A stretch of DNA of 27,578 nt from a virus, in the IMG/VR virus record IMGVR_UViG_3300025135_000018, positions 1-27,578 of that record. One strand, written 5' to 3'. A model generated the notes under the pieces. That model worked only from the letters and a program-made list of their open reading frames with translations, made no database searches and had not been told where the DNA came from. The position numbers and the translations under genes were made by a program. Of this stretch, positions 1 to 7,368 are shown one piece after another (the first letter of the stretch is position 1; every line of letters starts with the position of its first letter).

Positions 1-2
1 GA

Positions 3-16
3 TTGGTAATAACCAA
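3..16. promoter_or_regulatory. Small dyad ahead of the RHH gene
   Basis: A perfect inverted repeat TTGGT-AATA-ACCAA with a 4-nt spacer lies 25 nt upstream of the RHH start codon. RHH proteins commonly repress their own promoter through short inverted repeats, so this is a candidate autoregulatory operator. Five-base arms can arise by chance in AT-rich DNA, so the support is weak. Confidence 0.3.
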
Positions 17-41
17 ACAATAAAAAATAAAAGAAAAAAAA

Positions 42-182
42 ATGGAAAAGTTAAAAAAGAAAGCAATTTGGATCAGGGAAGATGAACATCTCCGATTAAA
101 AAAGATGGCTGTGTTTGCCGAATGTACAATGGAGCAACTCGTTCTAACCGCTGTTAAGAAAATGCCAAAGGTGGAGGAATAA
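42..182 (+). CDS. Small ribbon-helix-helix DNA-binding regulator (46 aa)
   Basis: This 46-residue ORF starts at an ATG behind a pure A-rich leader and ends at TAA. Residues about 7-12 (KAIWIR) fit the DNA-contacting beta strand of an Arc/CopG/ParD-type RHH protein. Residues about 13-27 (EDEHLRLKKMAVFAE) fit helix 1, and TMEQLVLTAVKK fits helix 2. RHH proteins bind short inverted repeats as dimers of dimers and usually repress. It is the first of three + strand genes and lies directly before the dyad promoter at 190-235, which makes it a candidate regulator of that element family. Its first 15 codons are duplicated at 19050-19121. The fold is a motif reading; the target is inference. Confidence 0.75.
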   Translation: MEKLKKKAIWIREDEHLRLKKMAVFAECTMEQLVLTAVKKMPKVEE

Positions 183-189
183 TCCACCT

Positions 190-235
190 TTGTCTTCCAC
201 ACGACACTACAATAAGAAAAGGTTCAGTACCTTTG
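190..235 (+). promoter_or_regulatory. Dyad plus -7 promoter of the early + strand genes
   Basis: The dyad TTGTCTT-CCAC-ACGACA (190-206) is followed by exactly 21 nt and then TACCTTTG (228-235), a perfect Bacteroidota -7 element TAnnTTTG. The same dyad, 21-nt gap and TACCTTTG occur before the Cas12a-repeat-like hairpins at 1173, 19168 and 25204. Here the downstream sequence is TCACATAC instead of the hairpin, so this copy drives a normal mRNA for 264-1017. No TTTG stands at -33; the right dyad arm occupies that place. Confidence 0.6.
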
Positions 236-263
236 TCACATACAAAAAAATAAACACAAAAAA

Positions 264-653
264 ATGGAAACAAAAACAAGAATAACAGAAAGTAAAACAA
301 TTATGGGGTTCAGATTCACCAAGACAGGTTGGTATGATGAATATACCGGGGAGGCTGCCATACAATATAATAAAGGAGTTGCGGCAAAAATAGTGGAGTA
401 TATAGGTTATTTTCCTGACAAATGGTCATTGTTACATTTCTTTGATATGGTCAATGACTCCAATTTTGTAGAACGTAATTTTGGTGGTGACCCTTACGAA
501 AGTAATATGTATATCAAGTTCTACAATAAGAGTGGTGAACTGGTAACTATTAACGCACCAAGACAGGGAATAAAAGGTGACCGCAATTGGTATTTACACA
601 ATGAAAATACACGCAAAAGTGTCACTATTATGGTTGAATATTTAAAAAAATAA
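264..653 (+). CDS. Hypothetical early protein (129 aa)
   Basis: I do not recognise this family. It is a soluble protein of mixed charge with many aromatic residues (GWYDEY, VEYIGYF, NWYLHN) and no membrane segment or signal peptide. The start follows the A-rich leader CACAAAAAA, about 28 nt after the TACCTTTG element. It is followed by a second orphan after 10 nt, and both begin with a similar polar stretch (METKTRITES and MKTQEKTTEL). Its place in a small + strand operon behind an RHH regulator, opposite to the structural genes, suits an early or accessory protein such as an anti-defence factor, but nothing in the sequence proves that. Confidence 0.75.
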   Translation: METKTRITESKTIMGFRFTKTGWYDEYTGEAAIQYNKGVAAKIVEYIGYFPDKWSLLHFFDMVNDSNFVERNFGGDPYESNMYIKFYNKSGELVTINAPRQGIKGDRNWYLHNENTRKSVTIMVEYLKK

Positions 654-663
654 ACAAAAAACA

Positions 664-1017
664 ATGAAAACACAAGAAAAAACAACAGAACTGTTCGGAC
701 TCGAATTAAAATTCGATTTTTACTTTCAGGATATAGATGGAAATAAAATAGGTAGATGGACCGGATACTTTGATAATACACGGCAACTGATACAGTGGTA
801 CGACCGGGTACGTTATGCAGAGGAAGTGGTAGAAAGTACCAATGTGGATGGCTCATTCGAATGGATGAGCCACCTCGACATAGTTCAGGATTCGCGAGGC
901 GGTATCTCTTATATCTATATGATACCGAGTATAAAAACACTAAATGGTGATAAAAGTGTATATGAAAATGGTGTTGATATAAAATCAATAATCAATATAA
1001 ATCTTCGGCTGATATAA
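664..1017 (+). CDS. Hypothetical early protein (117 aa)
   Basis: I do not recognise this family. The protein has a beta-rich looking centre (LELKFDFYFQDIDGNKIGRWTGYFDN) and no membrane segment. The start is chosen at ATG after AAACAAAAAACA, the same A-rich leader style as its neighbour, 10 nt after the previous stop. It ends the + strand operon and is convergent with the tape-measure gene. With 264-653 it forms a pair of small orphan genes under the dyad promoter that also precedes the repeat-like hairpins, so a shared role with those RNAs is possible but unproven. A 155-aa frame on the opposite strand is a shadow. Confidence 0.7.
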   Translation: MKTQEKTTELFGLELKFDFYFQDIDGNKIGRWTGYFDNTRQLIQWYDRVRYAEEVVESTNVDGSFEWMSHLDIVQDSRGGISYIYMIPSIKTLNGDKSVYENGVDIKSIININLRLI

Positions 1018-1030
1018 TTAATTACTTTTA

Positions 1031-1070
1031 CTCACCAAACTTTGATATAAAAAATATAAATTCTGGTGAA
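1031..1070 (+). terminator. Inverted repeat after the + strand operon
   Basis: CTCACCA (1031-1037) and TGGTGAA (1064-1070) form hairpin arms around an AT-rich inner inverted repeat (ATATAAAAAATATA). It begins 13 nt after the last + strand stop codon, where a terminator is expected. There is no T run after it, only GGTGGGGGGG, so it is at best a weak or factor-dependent terminator. The rest of 1071-1172 shows nothing I can assign. Confidence 0.3.
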
Positions 1071-1172
1071 GGTGGGGGGGTAACCTATATTTTTCATTAT
1101 TCTGGGGTTTAATAAAACTTCATTTAACAAATTAGGAATATGAAGAAGTATGAAAAGTATTATCGTATGTTT

Positions 1173-1218
1173 TGGTCGTCAGGGAGACATTATGATTGGG
1201 AAAAGTAATGTACCTTTG
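1173..1218 (+). promoter_or_regulatory. Dyad plus -7 promoter of repeat module 1
   Basis: The dyad TGGTCGT-CAGG-GAGACA (1173-1189) is followed by 21 nt and TACCTTTG (1211-1218). The left arm is intact and the right arm has two changes from ACGACA. The 21-nt interval is almost identical to those at 19185 and 25221 (TTATG-TTGGGAAAAGTAATG core), so this is the same module. It fires away from the early operon toward the 3' end of the tape-measure gene. Confidence 0.6.
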
Positions 1219-1223
1219 TTAAA

Positions 1224-1242
1224 AATTTCTACTATAGTAGAT
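1224..1242 (+). CRISPR. Solitary Cas12a (type V-A) repeat-like unit, copy 1
   Basis: AATTTCTACTATAGTAGAT matches the type V-A consensus AATTTCTAC-N4-GTAGAT, with stem TCTAC/GTAGA and a TATA loop. It lies 5 nt after TACCTTTG, so transcription should start at or just before the 5' A of a mature Cas12a handle. It is not an array: no second intact repeat follows, and the next 20 nt run into the 3' end of the tape-measure gene in antisense. The next bases (CTATCCAGGATTT) may be a decayed second half-repeat. A phage crRNA mimic is the favoured reading. Confidence 0.7.
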
Positions 1243-3681
1243 CTATCCAGGATTTCCTAAGAGCGACCCGGTTTCGTAAACATTCACCAATTGTTGAGTT
1301 TGATTAATCTCACTGACAGAGATAGACCCCGTAAATTGTACGGATTGTGGGCTTCCTCCACCCGCAGTCTGTACATTCATTCCACTACCCGCCTGGGCAA
1401 ACTGCACGTTGGGGCTAAACTGGCTGACGTTGGCCATTGACTGTGACCCCTGTGCGTTCGGGGTGAACGAGCTACCACTTGGTGACTGTGGATTAAATTC
1501 CTGTGATGCAATTATACCCACCTGGACCGCACCAAGCGCCCCCACAACACCTGACATTATACCAGCAGCGACAGGGTTGGGCGTATTGCCCCAAATGTTC
1601 ATTATTGCTTGGGCAGTATTAATTATTGTCGATACTATACCGAATGCTTTATTCGCCTCGAATTGTTCTTTGAGGATCTCATTGATACGTTCCTGGTTAT
1701 CACCAGCCAACTGCATTTCATACATATACCGGTCATTGATAATACCCTGTATCTGGAAAGTGGCGTTTTGAAACGCAGCGACAGACTGATTGGCAAGTTG
1801 CTGCCTTTCTTGTCTTTCCCGGTTGATCCGGTCAAGTTCTTTATTTAAAGCAGTATCTCGGAGTTTATTCAACTCTTCCATATATTCCCGTTCAATCGCA
1901 AACAGTTCAGCCTTTTGTAGATTCAATTCCATTTGGGTCGCCAGCCCAAACTCTTCCATATTTTCAAGCTCAACTCCATACATTTCCATACTCTGGCGAT
2001 TCAACTCCATTTGAGCCATTTGAGCCGCACGTGCATACTCTTCCATTATTTGCAGTCTTTTCGCTGCTGCATCACGGTCAATCAACAGGCGATCAAGAGT
2101 ATCTGTTTTTATTAATTTACTCAATTTTGCCTGTTGATCAAGCATGGTCATTTCATCAGCGAATGCCTTCTTCTTTATCTCGGAAGCCTCTTGTTGCAGC
2201 GATAACAACTCTTGGACAAATCTTTCATCATCAGCAAAGGCTTTTTCTTCAAGTTTTCTTTGCTCCTCTTGAATTCTTTTTTCTTCTGATAGTCTAAGTT
2301 CGCGTATTCTTATTGTTTCGGCAAACAACCCCTGTTCCGCTGCCTTAAAATCATTTACCCAAGCCTGATGTGCGGTAAGTCTATTATTAGAATATCTCAA
2401 CTGTATGTTTAAAAGTTCCTTTTCATATTCTTCATTGGTCAACTGTCTCTCTTTCAGTGACATAATCTCGACAGTCTCCATTTCAGCCAGTTGTTCAAGT
2501 CTTATCTTGTAAAATTGGTCAACACGGAACAACTCCAATTCATTGAGTGTGGCATTGAACTGTTTTGTAAATTCCTCCGCTGCAAGTAACTGGTTAGTTA
2601 GTTTACCAAGTTCGACAGTGGATTTGGTGTATTCCTTGGCAAGTTTCTGCTGTATGGCAAGTTGAGCCTGATTACCCTCTCTTAGCAGCCTGCCTGCCTC
2701 ATTTCTTTTATTCGCAATAACATCTCTTTTCTCCTCTTCTTGTTTGATTAACTTTGTTGTTTCTTTGACTATTTCTTCCTGTTCTTTTGCAAGGATACGC
2801 CAGTACTGTATTTCACTTTCAAGAGATCTTTTTTGAAAATCTTCACGGTTCTGATCGAGTGCTTCACGACGTTTAATTGCTTTTTCATACAAATCTTCCT
2901 CAGCCTTATCAATTTCCCCGGCAGTATTTTTAGCCTCCTCTATCCTTTTGTTATTCCAAGTGTCAAAAGCATTCTCGGTCAATCCAAGTGCATCACTCAA
3001 TTTCAATACGTTCTCAGTCACCCCGGAAACAATATTGCCAATACCTTTCAAGATATTACCGAGTAGACCACCTGATTCTTTAAGAGTGTCAAAATTGGCA
3101 ATCAAAGTGGTTATACCTATGATTAACGCACCCACACCGGTACCGATGATTGCAGCCCTGAACACTTTTAGTCCATTTGCAGCAATTCCGGCACCTCTCT
3201 GTATGCCTAAAAATGATGTACCGAGTTGCCCGATACTTGTACCTATGTCCCCTAAAGAACGTCGAACACCATCAAAATTCAAACCTCTTATGTTCTGACC
3301 AAGACTTAAAAACGATCTATTCAAGTTTTGGAAAGGTGAACCCGATAAATTAGAGACACTGTTGCTAACGTCATCCAACTGGTTTTTAAGGGCACCCGCC
3401 TGTGCTGTCAACTCCTTGAATCTTTCAGATCCCTGTTCAGTATTCTGGATCTCGGTGATTAATTCCCGGTAAGCCTTTTTCAGCGATTGCACCGAGTTTA
3501 TATTCTCAGTCTGGTCTGTTCTGGTCTGCCCTAGTTCTTGCAGCTCTCGTTTCAGACCATTAATCTCCTTCTGTGAAGAATTGGCATCCTGTGAGAGGAT
3601 ATTGATCTGTTCCTCTACCCGTTTTATGCTGTTTACAGCATCCCCCGTATTAATTTCTACGCCATATGTAATTTTTTTCAT
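1243..3681 (-). CDS. Tail length tape-measure protein (812 aa)
   Basis: The N-terminal ~110 residues are heptad-like coiled coil. A hydrophobic segment follows near residues 165-195 (ANGLKVFRAAIIGTGVGALI and beyond), then a long charged helical region rich in E, K, Q and R to about residue 660. A second hydrophobic Gly/Ala stretch lies near 680-735, and the tail is low-complexity Ser/Gln/Gly. This is the classical tape-measure layout. The protein sets tail length and may help DNA entry; 812 residues suggest a tail of roughly 120 nm at 0.15 nm per residue. The start overlaps the previous stop by ATGA. Its TAG stop directly abuts the + strand hairpin at 1224-1242. It lies last in the structural operon, after the baseplate-type genes, which is unusual. 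Confidence 0.9.
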   Translation of the reverse strand: MKKITYGVEINTGDAVNSIKRVEEQINILSQDANSSQKEINGLKRELQELGQTRTDQTENINSVQSLKKAYRELITEIQNTEQGSERFKELTAQAGALKNQLDDVSNSVSNLSGSPFQNLNRSFLSLGQNIRGLNFDGVRRSLGDIGTSIGQLGTSFLGIQRGAGIAANGLKVFRAAIIGTGVGALIIGITTLIANFDTLKESGGLLGNILKGIGNIVSGVTENVLKLSDALGLTENAFDTWNNKRIEEAKNTAGEIDKAEEDLYEKAIKRREALDQNREDFQKRSLESEIQYWRILAKEQEEIVKETTKLIKQEEEKRDVIANKRNEAGRLLREGNQAQLAIQQKLAKEYTKSTVELGKLTNQLLAAEEFTKQFNATLNELELFRVDQFYKIRLEQLAEMETVEIMSLKERQLTNEEYEKELLNIQLRYSNNRLTAHQAWVNDFKAAEQGLFAETIRIRELRLSEEKRIQEEQRKLEEKAFADDERFVQELLSLQQEASEIKKKAFADEMTMLDQQAKLSKLIKTDTLDRLLIDRDAAAKRLQIMEEYARAAQMAQMELNRQSMEMYGVELENMEEFGLATQMELNLQKAELFAIEREYMEELNKLRDTALNKELDRINRERQERQQLANQSVAAFQNATFQIQGIINDRYMYEMQLAGDNQERINEILKEQFEANKAFGIVSTIINTAQAIMNIWGNTPNPVAAGIMSGVVGALGAVQVGIIASQEFNPQSPSGSSFTPNAQGSQSMANVSQFSPNVQFAQAGSGMNVQTAGGGSPQSVQFTGSISVSEINQTQQLVNVYETGSLLGNPG

Positions 3682-4355
3682 CTTATATCGTAAATTTTCA
3701 CGCTGAACAATTCTATATCATTGATATTTGTCCCCTCAGCAGTTATCTCTATGTCAATTGGACTGGACCACGAGTAAGTACCAGTTAGTCCCACACCGAC
3801 GTTAAAATCGGCGTTAGAGAAGGTGCCAAGGCTTATCTGAGATGAGCCAGCCACCGCAGCCACAGAAACTGATGCTGTCCCACTCCGTATAAAATCAAAA
3901 TCAACTAAATATCGACCATCATTTGGGTTATTTATGTCTGCGGTCGAAGTATAAATCACTTGTCCCCCTACCTTTAATGCGAACTCTTTCGGGTCGGCAT
4001 TTGTGGCTGTTCTTAAACCGGCTCGAATGTGAAATCCGGTCTGGTCATCAAAATATTCAGCAGGTATTGTCCTAGAAAATAAGACTTCCTCCGATCCTGT
4101 TATGGTATTGCCAGTGATGCCACCAAAAACGTCAATATATTCACTGAATCTGTTTGAGCCATCTGTTATTATTTCGTAAATTTCGGTGCCTATCCTTATC
4201 CATACAGATTGGTTCAACTCATTTACTCCTATTTCATTCCTAACAAGATCGGTCGGTGTCCAGGTACCATCGGTAAAGTTGTCCGATGTTGGCACTGTGA
4301 AGCTTGCAGTTGATGTTATTGAATGATGTTTTATTCTGGCTTTTGCGATATTCAT
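3678..4355 (-). CDS. Probable tail structural protein (225 aa)
   Basis: I do not recognise a named family. The sequence is rich in Thr, Ser, Gly and Ile with a regular beta pattern (SITSTASFTVPTSDNFTDGT; TASVSVAAVAGSSQISLGTF), as in tail-tip or fibre-associated beta-sandwich proteins. It lies between the large baseplate-type protein and the tape measure, and its stop overlaps the tape-measure start (ATGA), so the two are probably translated together. The start is supported by the leader motif AAAAAAATATAATTA placed 5 nt before ATG. Confidence 0.75.
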   Translation of the reverse strand: MNIAKARIKHHSITSTASFTVPTSDNFTDGTWTPTDLVRNEIGVNELNQSVWIRIGTEIYEIITDGSNRFSEYIDVFGGITGNTITGSEEVLFSRTIPAEYFDDQTGFHIRAGLRTATNADPKEFALKVGGQVIYTSTADINNPNDGRYLVDFDFIRSGTASVSVAAVAGSSQISLGTFSNADFNVGVGLTGTYSWSSPIDIEITAEGTNINDIELFSVKIYDIR

Positions 4356-4360
4356 ACTGA

Positions 4361-4375
4361 TAATTATATTTTTTT
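4361..4375 (-). promoter_or_regulatory. Conserved A-rich leader motif
   Basis: On the - strand this reads AAAAAAATATAATTA and ends 5 nt before the ATG at 4355. The same 15-mer, at the same distance, precedes the genes starting at 15444 and 20988. Near copies precede 11420 (one base different) and 23591 (4-nt gap). It replaces a Shine-Dalgarno site in position and is a candidate ribosome-recruitment element. Confidence 0.5.
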
Positions 4376-4377
4376 AT

Positions 4378-7368
4378 TTATTGGTTTTGTCCGCCATCGA
4401 TCAACTGAATAGAAGTTGCTGAGTCAAGTCCGATTATTTCATCTTTGCCAGCATCGACCAAAACAAAATTAACGTCATTGAAAGGACATAGTACTTCATA
4501 CTCACCAGCATCCACCAGATCAAAATCTTCTATGAGACCATTTATATATACTTTATTTTCACCTGTATATGTCTTGTTGAAGCCACCGAGCACTATTAGG
4601 CCACTCCCATCTACTATATTTGAACTACCAATTATTAATCCGTTTTTGTTTCTGACATAATTGAAATCACCAACAACCACTGAATTGACATTGTCATCTA
4701 TTTTATTTGATCTGCCGTATACCTCCGTAGTGTTTGTATTTTGATATTTATTACTTTTATTTGCAGATTTTCCCCATATATTTATTTCCTCGGACAACAA
4801 TCTTTTTTCAATGAATAAATTATGGTTGGCTATGAAGTCGCCTATTTGAGGATCGGCGGTAATCAGTTCAACATCGGTCAGTTTATTGGCATTGAGGTCA
4901 AAATCAATGATTTTATTCACGTGCCACCAAGCATTATTTATCCATATACGCTCGTTCATGTTAATCCGGGCAATATCATAATAATTCAATTTGAATTTTG
5001 CCTTCATCATATAACCTTTCTCAAATATGTCAAATTGCTTACGATAAAAACGGTTGAAAAGATTGTTGTTTGTTATAGTGGAATAATTATGTGTATAGAA
5101 ATCACAGACCCCAAAATTTATATCTTCTTTAGGCTCGAACGAATTTGGGTAAAAGTGTCCCACATGACGGTATAAGAATTGATCCTCGGTCGATAATACC
5201 AACCCAAAATTCGGATTGGTGATCCGGTACGTGAAATAGTTCTCATTCTGATATAACTGTCCGACAGACATTATTCTGACATTGTGCTGCCCCCTTGACG
5301 GTATAAGTGGAATGTTCTTTTTATACTTCCATTCCAACACTGCAGTCGAGAAATCAGGTTTCACCTCGCTTATATCGCGAATGAATTGATTGAAGAAAAC
5401 ATACTCTAATTCGCCATAATCGAATTTGGTGAAGTTCTTGTACGATTTAAGAATATCATCATCACTGTCCTCGGCATACAAGAAGTTTTTAATTTTTGTC
5501 TGTGTGTTCGAAAGTATTTCCAATTCGATACTATTTATGTCCACCTTTTCGTTCCAATTCAATTCGGGAGCACCTTCATAAAAATCATCCCGTGTTTTTA
5601 TTATAAGATGTTTGTAATTATTCTTGTCATTCTGTATATATAGGTTGTACATTTTGACCAAGGACAATAGGAATTCACTCTGCTTAAAATCGACCGGCAT
5701 CACATTATTCATGTTGATGAATGCTCCCTCGGACAGATTATTCGCAGCGGCATTTTTGAAATAACCGATAGGATTGGTCACAAAAGTGTCAAAACCGTAT
5801 TCGGCTGACAATAAAATAGACTCTGGTAAATTGACCGGGACACCCGCAAGAGTCTCACCCCTGCCATCCCACCTATATCCCCAGAATTCCGGTGAAGACG
5901 ACAAAAAGTCTGCCGTAACGACCACCTTTATTTTATGTGCGTTGGGATTTTGAAATCTCACAAATTCACCGCTTATATTTACTATATACTCGTTCGTGTA
6001 GTTTGGAAGATTCAGATACCTCCACTTTTGATTCAACGGAATGGAATACTCGTTTATACCCACTTCCTGTTGTGCGATAGGCGGAAATATAGGGTTATCA
6101 TTGACATCATAAGCAATGATGAATGCCTTTACGCGTTCCTTTATCTCGGTCGATTCTGTATTGTTCTTCCACCATAATCCACCCGTGGTATTCCAGGAGA
6201 AACCGTCAGGATAAGTAACATAACTTTGTGTGTCCAGCCGTATATTTCCCGGAAAATTGCCGGTAATGGGAGCCTCAGTGTCTATGACAGTCCCAGGTGC
6301 AAGACCTGAACCGGATGGAAAGGCAGTATTGAATGGTTTAATCCACGTCGAAATAATAAAAGTGCTTTCAAAATACATTGTATTTTCGTTCGGATTGAGC
6401 ACATATTCACCCACAACAGTCGAGTAAGCGTTCCCGTTGTCAAATAAATTCAACTCGCTGTTGTCGTCGTTATCAAAAACAACTGTCTGTGGTGTTTCTA
6501 TGGCACTACATGGTGCAAAATATTGTGGATTGCCACCAGATGCGGGTATTCTACCGGGCAAAATAGAAGTACCTGGCCACACCACATCTATGTTCGGGTA
6601 CTTGACCAATGCGTAATTATAATTATTGAAGTTGGTGATACCCGCCCTGAATAAATCACCTATTATACCCGGAATTATTCGCTCGCGGTTCGTAGTTATT
6701 ATAAGTTTATCAATATTGTACTCATATATTTTATCGAATTCATATGTAAACCCTGCCTCCTCTACTATACGGTCCAGGACGGTCTTGACATATATCGCAG
6801 GTCTGAAATCATCAGGTTCGTATATGTGCAGAATATTCCCACTGCCGTTCGGGTATTCTGTTAATGGTGTGTCAGCATTATAGTACTGATAACCTTCAAG
6901 TAAAGTACCTTCTTTTATAGAATTCATAATGACATCTTTTGTGTGATAATGATTATATGATGACATATCCAAATCGGTCAAGAATCTACCGTCGATCAGG
7001 GTATAAAAATCAGAGTTATTGGACTTTAAATAAACATCATATATGATGAAAGAATCCTCATTAGTATATCTTTTTGTAATTTTTCTAATCTGAAAAGTAC
7101 CATCCAATACAACTTCACCATCCCTTGATAAAACACACGGCTCTACTACTTGTGGATTGAAAGTTAAAAATTCGGTATTGACATCAAAAAGTGGGCCTAT
7201 TATATTATTATTATGGGCAGTTCCATATAATTTTATAGTTTTGGAATATTCACCACCACGGCTTGATATGTCCCGGATATCATTCAGGTTGAAGTTGAGT
7301 GGAATTGCTGTTTCTCCACCCAGGTCTAAATCACCCCAATTTGACAGCGTTAGTTTTATATTATTCAT
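4378..7368 (-). CDS. Large baseplate / tail-hub-type protein (996 aa)
   Basis: The N-terminus (LTLSNWGDLDLGGE, then IRDISSRGGEYSKTIKLYGT) is a signature I associate with large tail proteins of Bacteroidota phages, where a tail-tube-like domain begins a baseplate hub. The centre is long and aromatic-rich, typical of virion proteins. Near residues 880-940 short repeats such as NVNSVVVGDFNYV, GLIIGSSNIV and GLIVLGGFNKTY resemble a beta-roll with a regular Gly/Asn turn, as in trimeric adhesin heads. The C-terminus has repeated Val-Asp-Ala/Gly-Gly turns. The start overlaps the previous stop by ATGA. No catalytic motif is visible. Exact role (hub, tail-associated adhesin) is inference from size, composition and position. 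Confidence 0.8.
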   Translation of the reverse strand: MNNIKLTLSNWGDLDLGGETAIPLNFNLNDIRDISSRGGEYSKTIKLYGTAHNNNIIGPLFDVNTEFLTFNPQVVEPCVLSRDGEVVLDGTFQIRKITKRYTNEDSFIIYDVYLKSNNSDFYTLIDGRFLTDLDMSSYNHYHTKDVIMNSIKEGTLLEGYQYYNADTPLTEYPNGSGNILHIYEPDDFRPAIYVKTVLDRIVEEAGFTYEFDKIYEYNIDKLIITTNRERIIPGIIGDLFRAGITNFNNYNYALVKYPNIDVVWPGTSILPGRIPASGGNPQYFAPCSAIETPQTVVFDNDDNSELNLFDNGNAYSTVVGEYVLNPNENTMYFESTFIISTWIKPFNTAFPSGSGLAPGTVIDTEAPITGNFPGNIRLDTQSYVTYPDGFSWNTTGGLWWKNNTESTEIKERVKAFIIAYDVNDNPIFPPIAQQEVGINEYSIPLNQKWRYLNLPNYTNEYIVNISGEFVRFQNPNAHKIKVVVTADFLSSSPEFWGYRWDGRGETLAGVPVNLPESILLSAEYGFDTFVTNPIGYFKNAAANNLSEGAFINMNNVMPVDFKQSEFLLSLVKMYNLYIQNDKNNYKHLIIKTRDDFYEGAPELNWNEKVDINSIELEILSNTQTKIKNFLYAEDSDDDILKSYKNFTKFDYGELEYVFFNQFIRDISEVKPDFSTAVLEWKYKKNIPLIPSRGQHNVRIMSVGQLYQNENYFTYRITNPNFGLVLSTEDQFLYRHVGHFYPNSFEPKEDINFGVCDFYTHNYSTITNNNLFNRFYRKQFDIFEKGYMMKAKFKLNYYDIARINMNERIWINNAWWHVNKIIDFDLNANKLTDVELITADPQIGDFIANHNLFIEKRLLSEEINIWGKSANKSNKYQNTNTTEVYGRSNKIDDNVNSVVVGDFNYVRNKNGLIIGSSNIVDGSGLIVLGGFNKTYTGENKVYINGLIEDFDLVDAGEYEVLCPFNDVNFVLVDAGKDEIIGLDSATSIQLIDGGQNQ

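Noticed and set aside
521-988. 155-aa - strand frame opposite the two + strand orphan genes
   Set aside because: It spans parts of two well-led + strand genes, is dominated by Tyr, Phe and His strings and has no plausible leader; a shadow frame.
1194-1263. Micro-ORF through the module (MIGKSNVPLLKISTIVD...) which also opens at 19187 and 25223
   Set aside because: The frame is open in the three + strand copies, but the variable codon is Ile, Met or Thr and the ends differ, while every one of those changes falls in the hairpin loop. The -7 element lies inside the frame. RNA structure explains the pattern better than a peptide.
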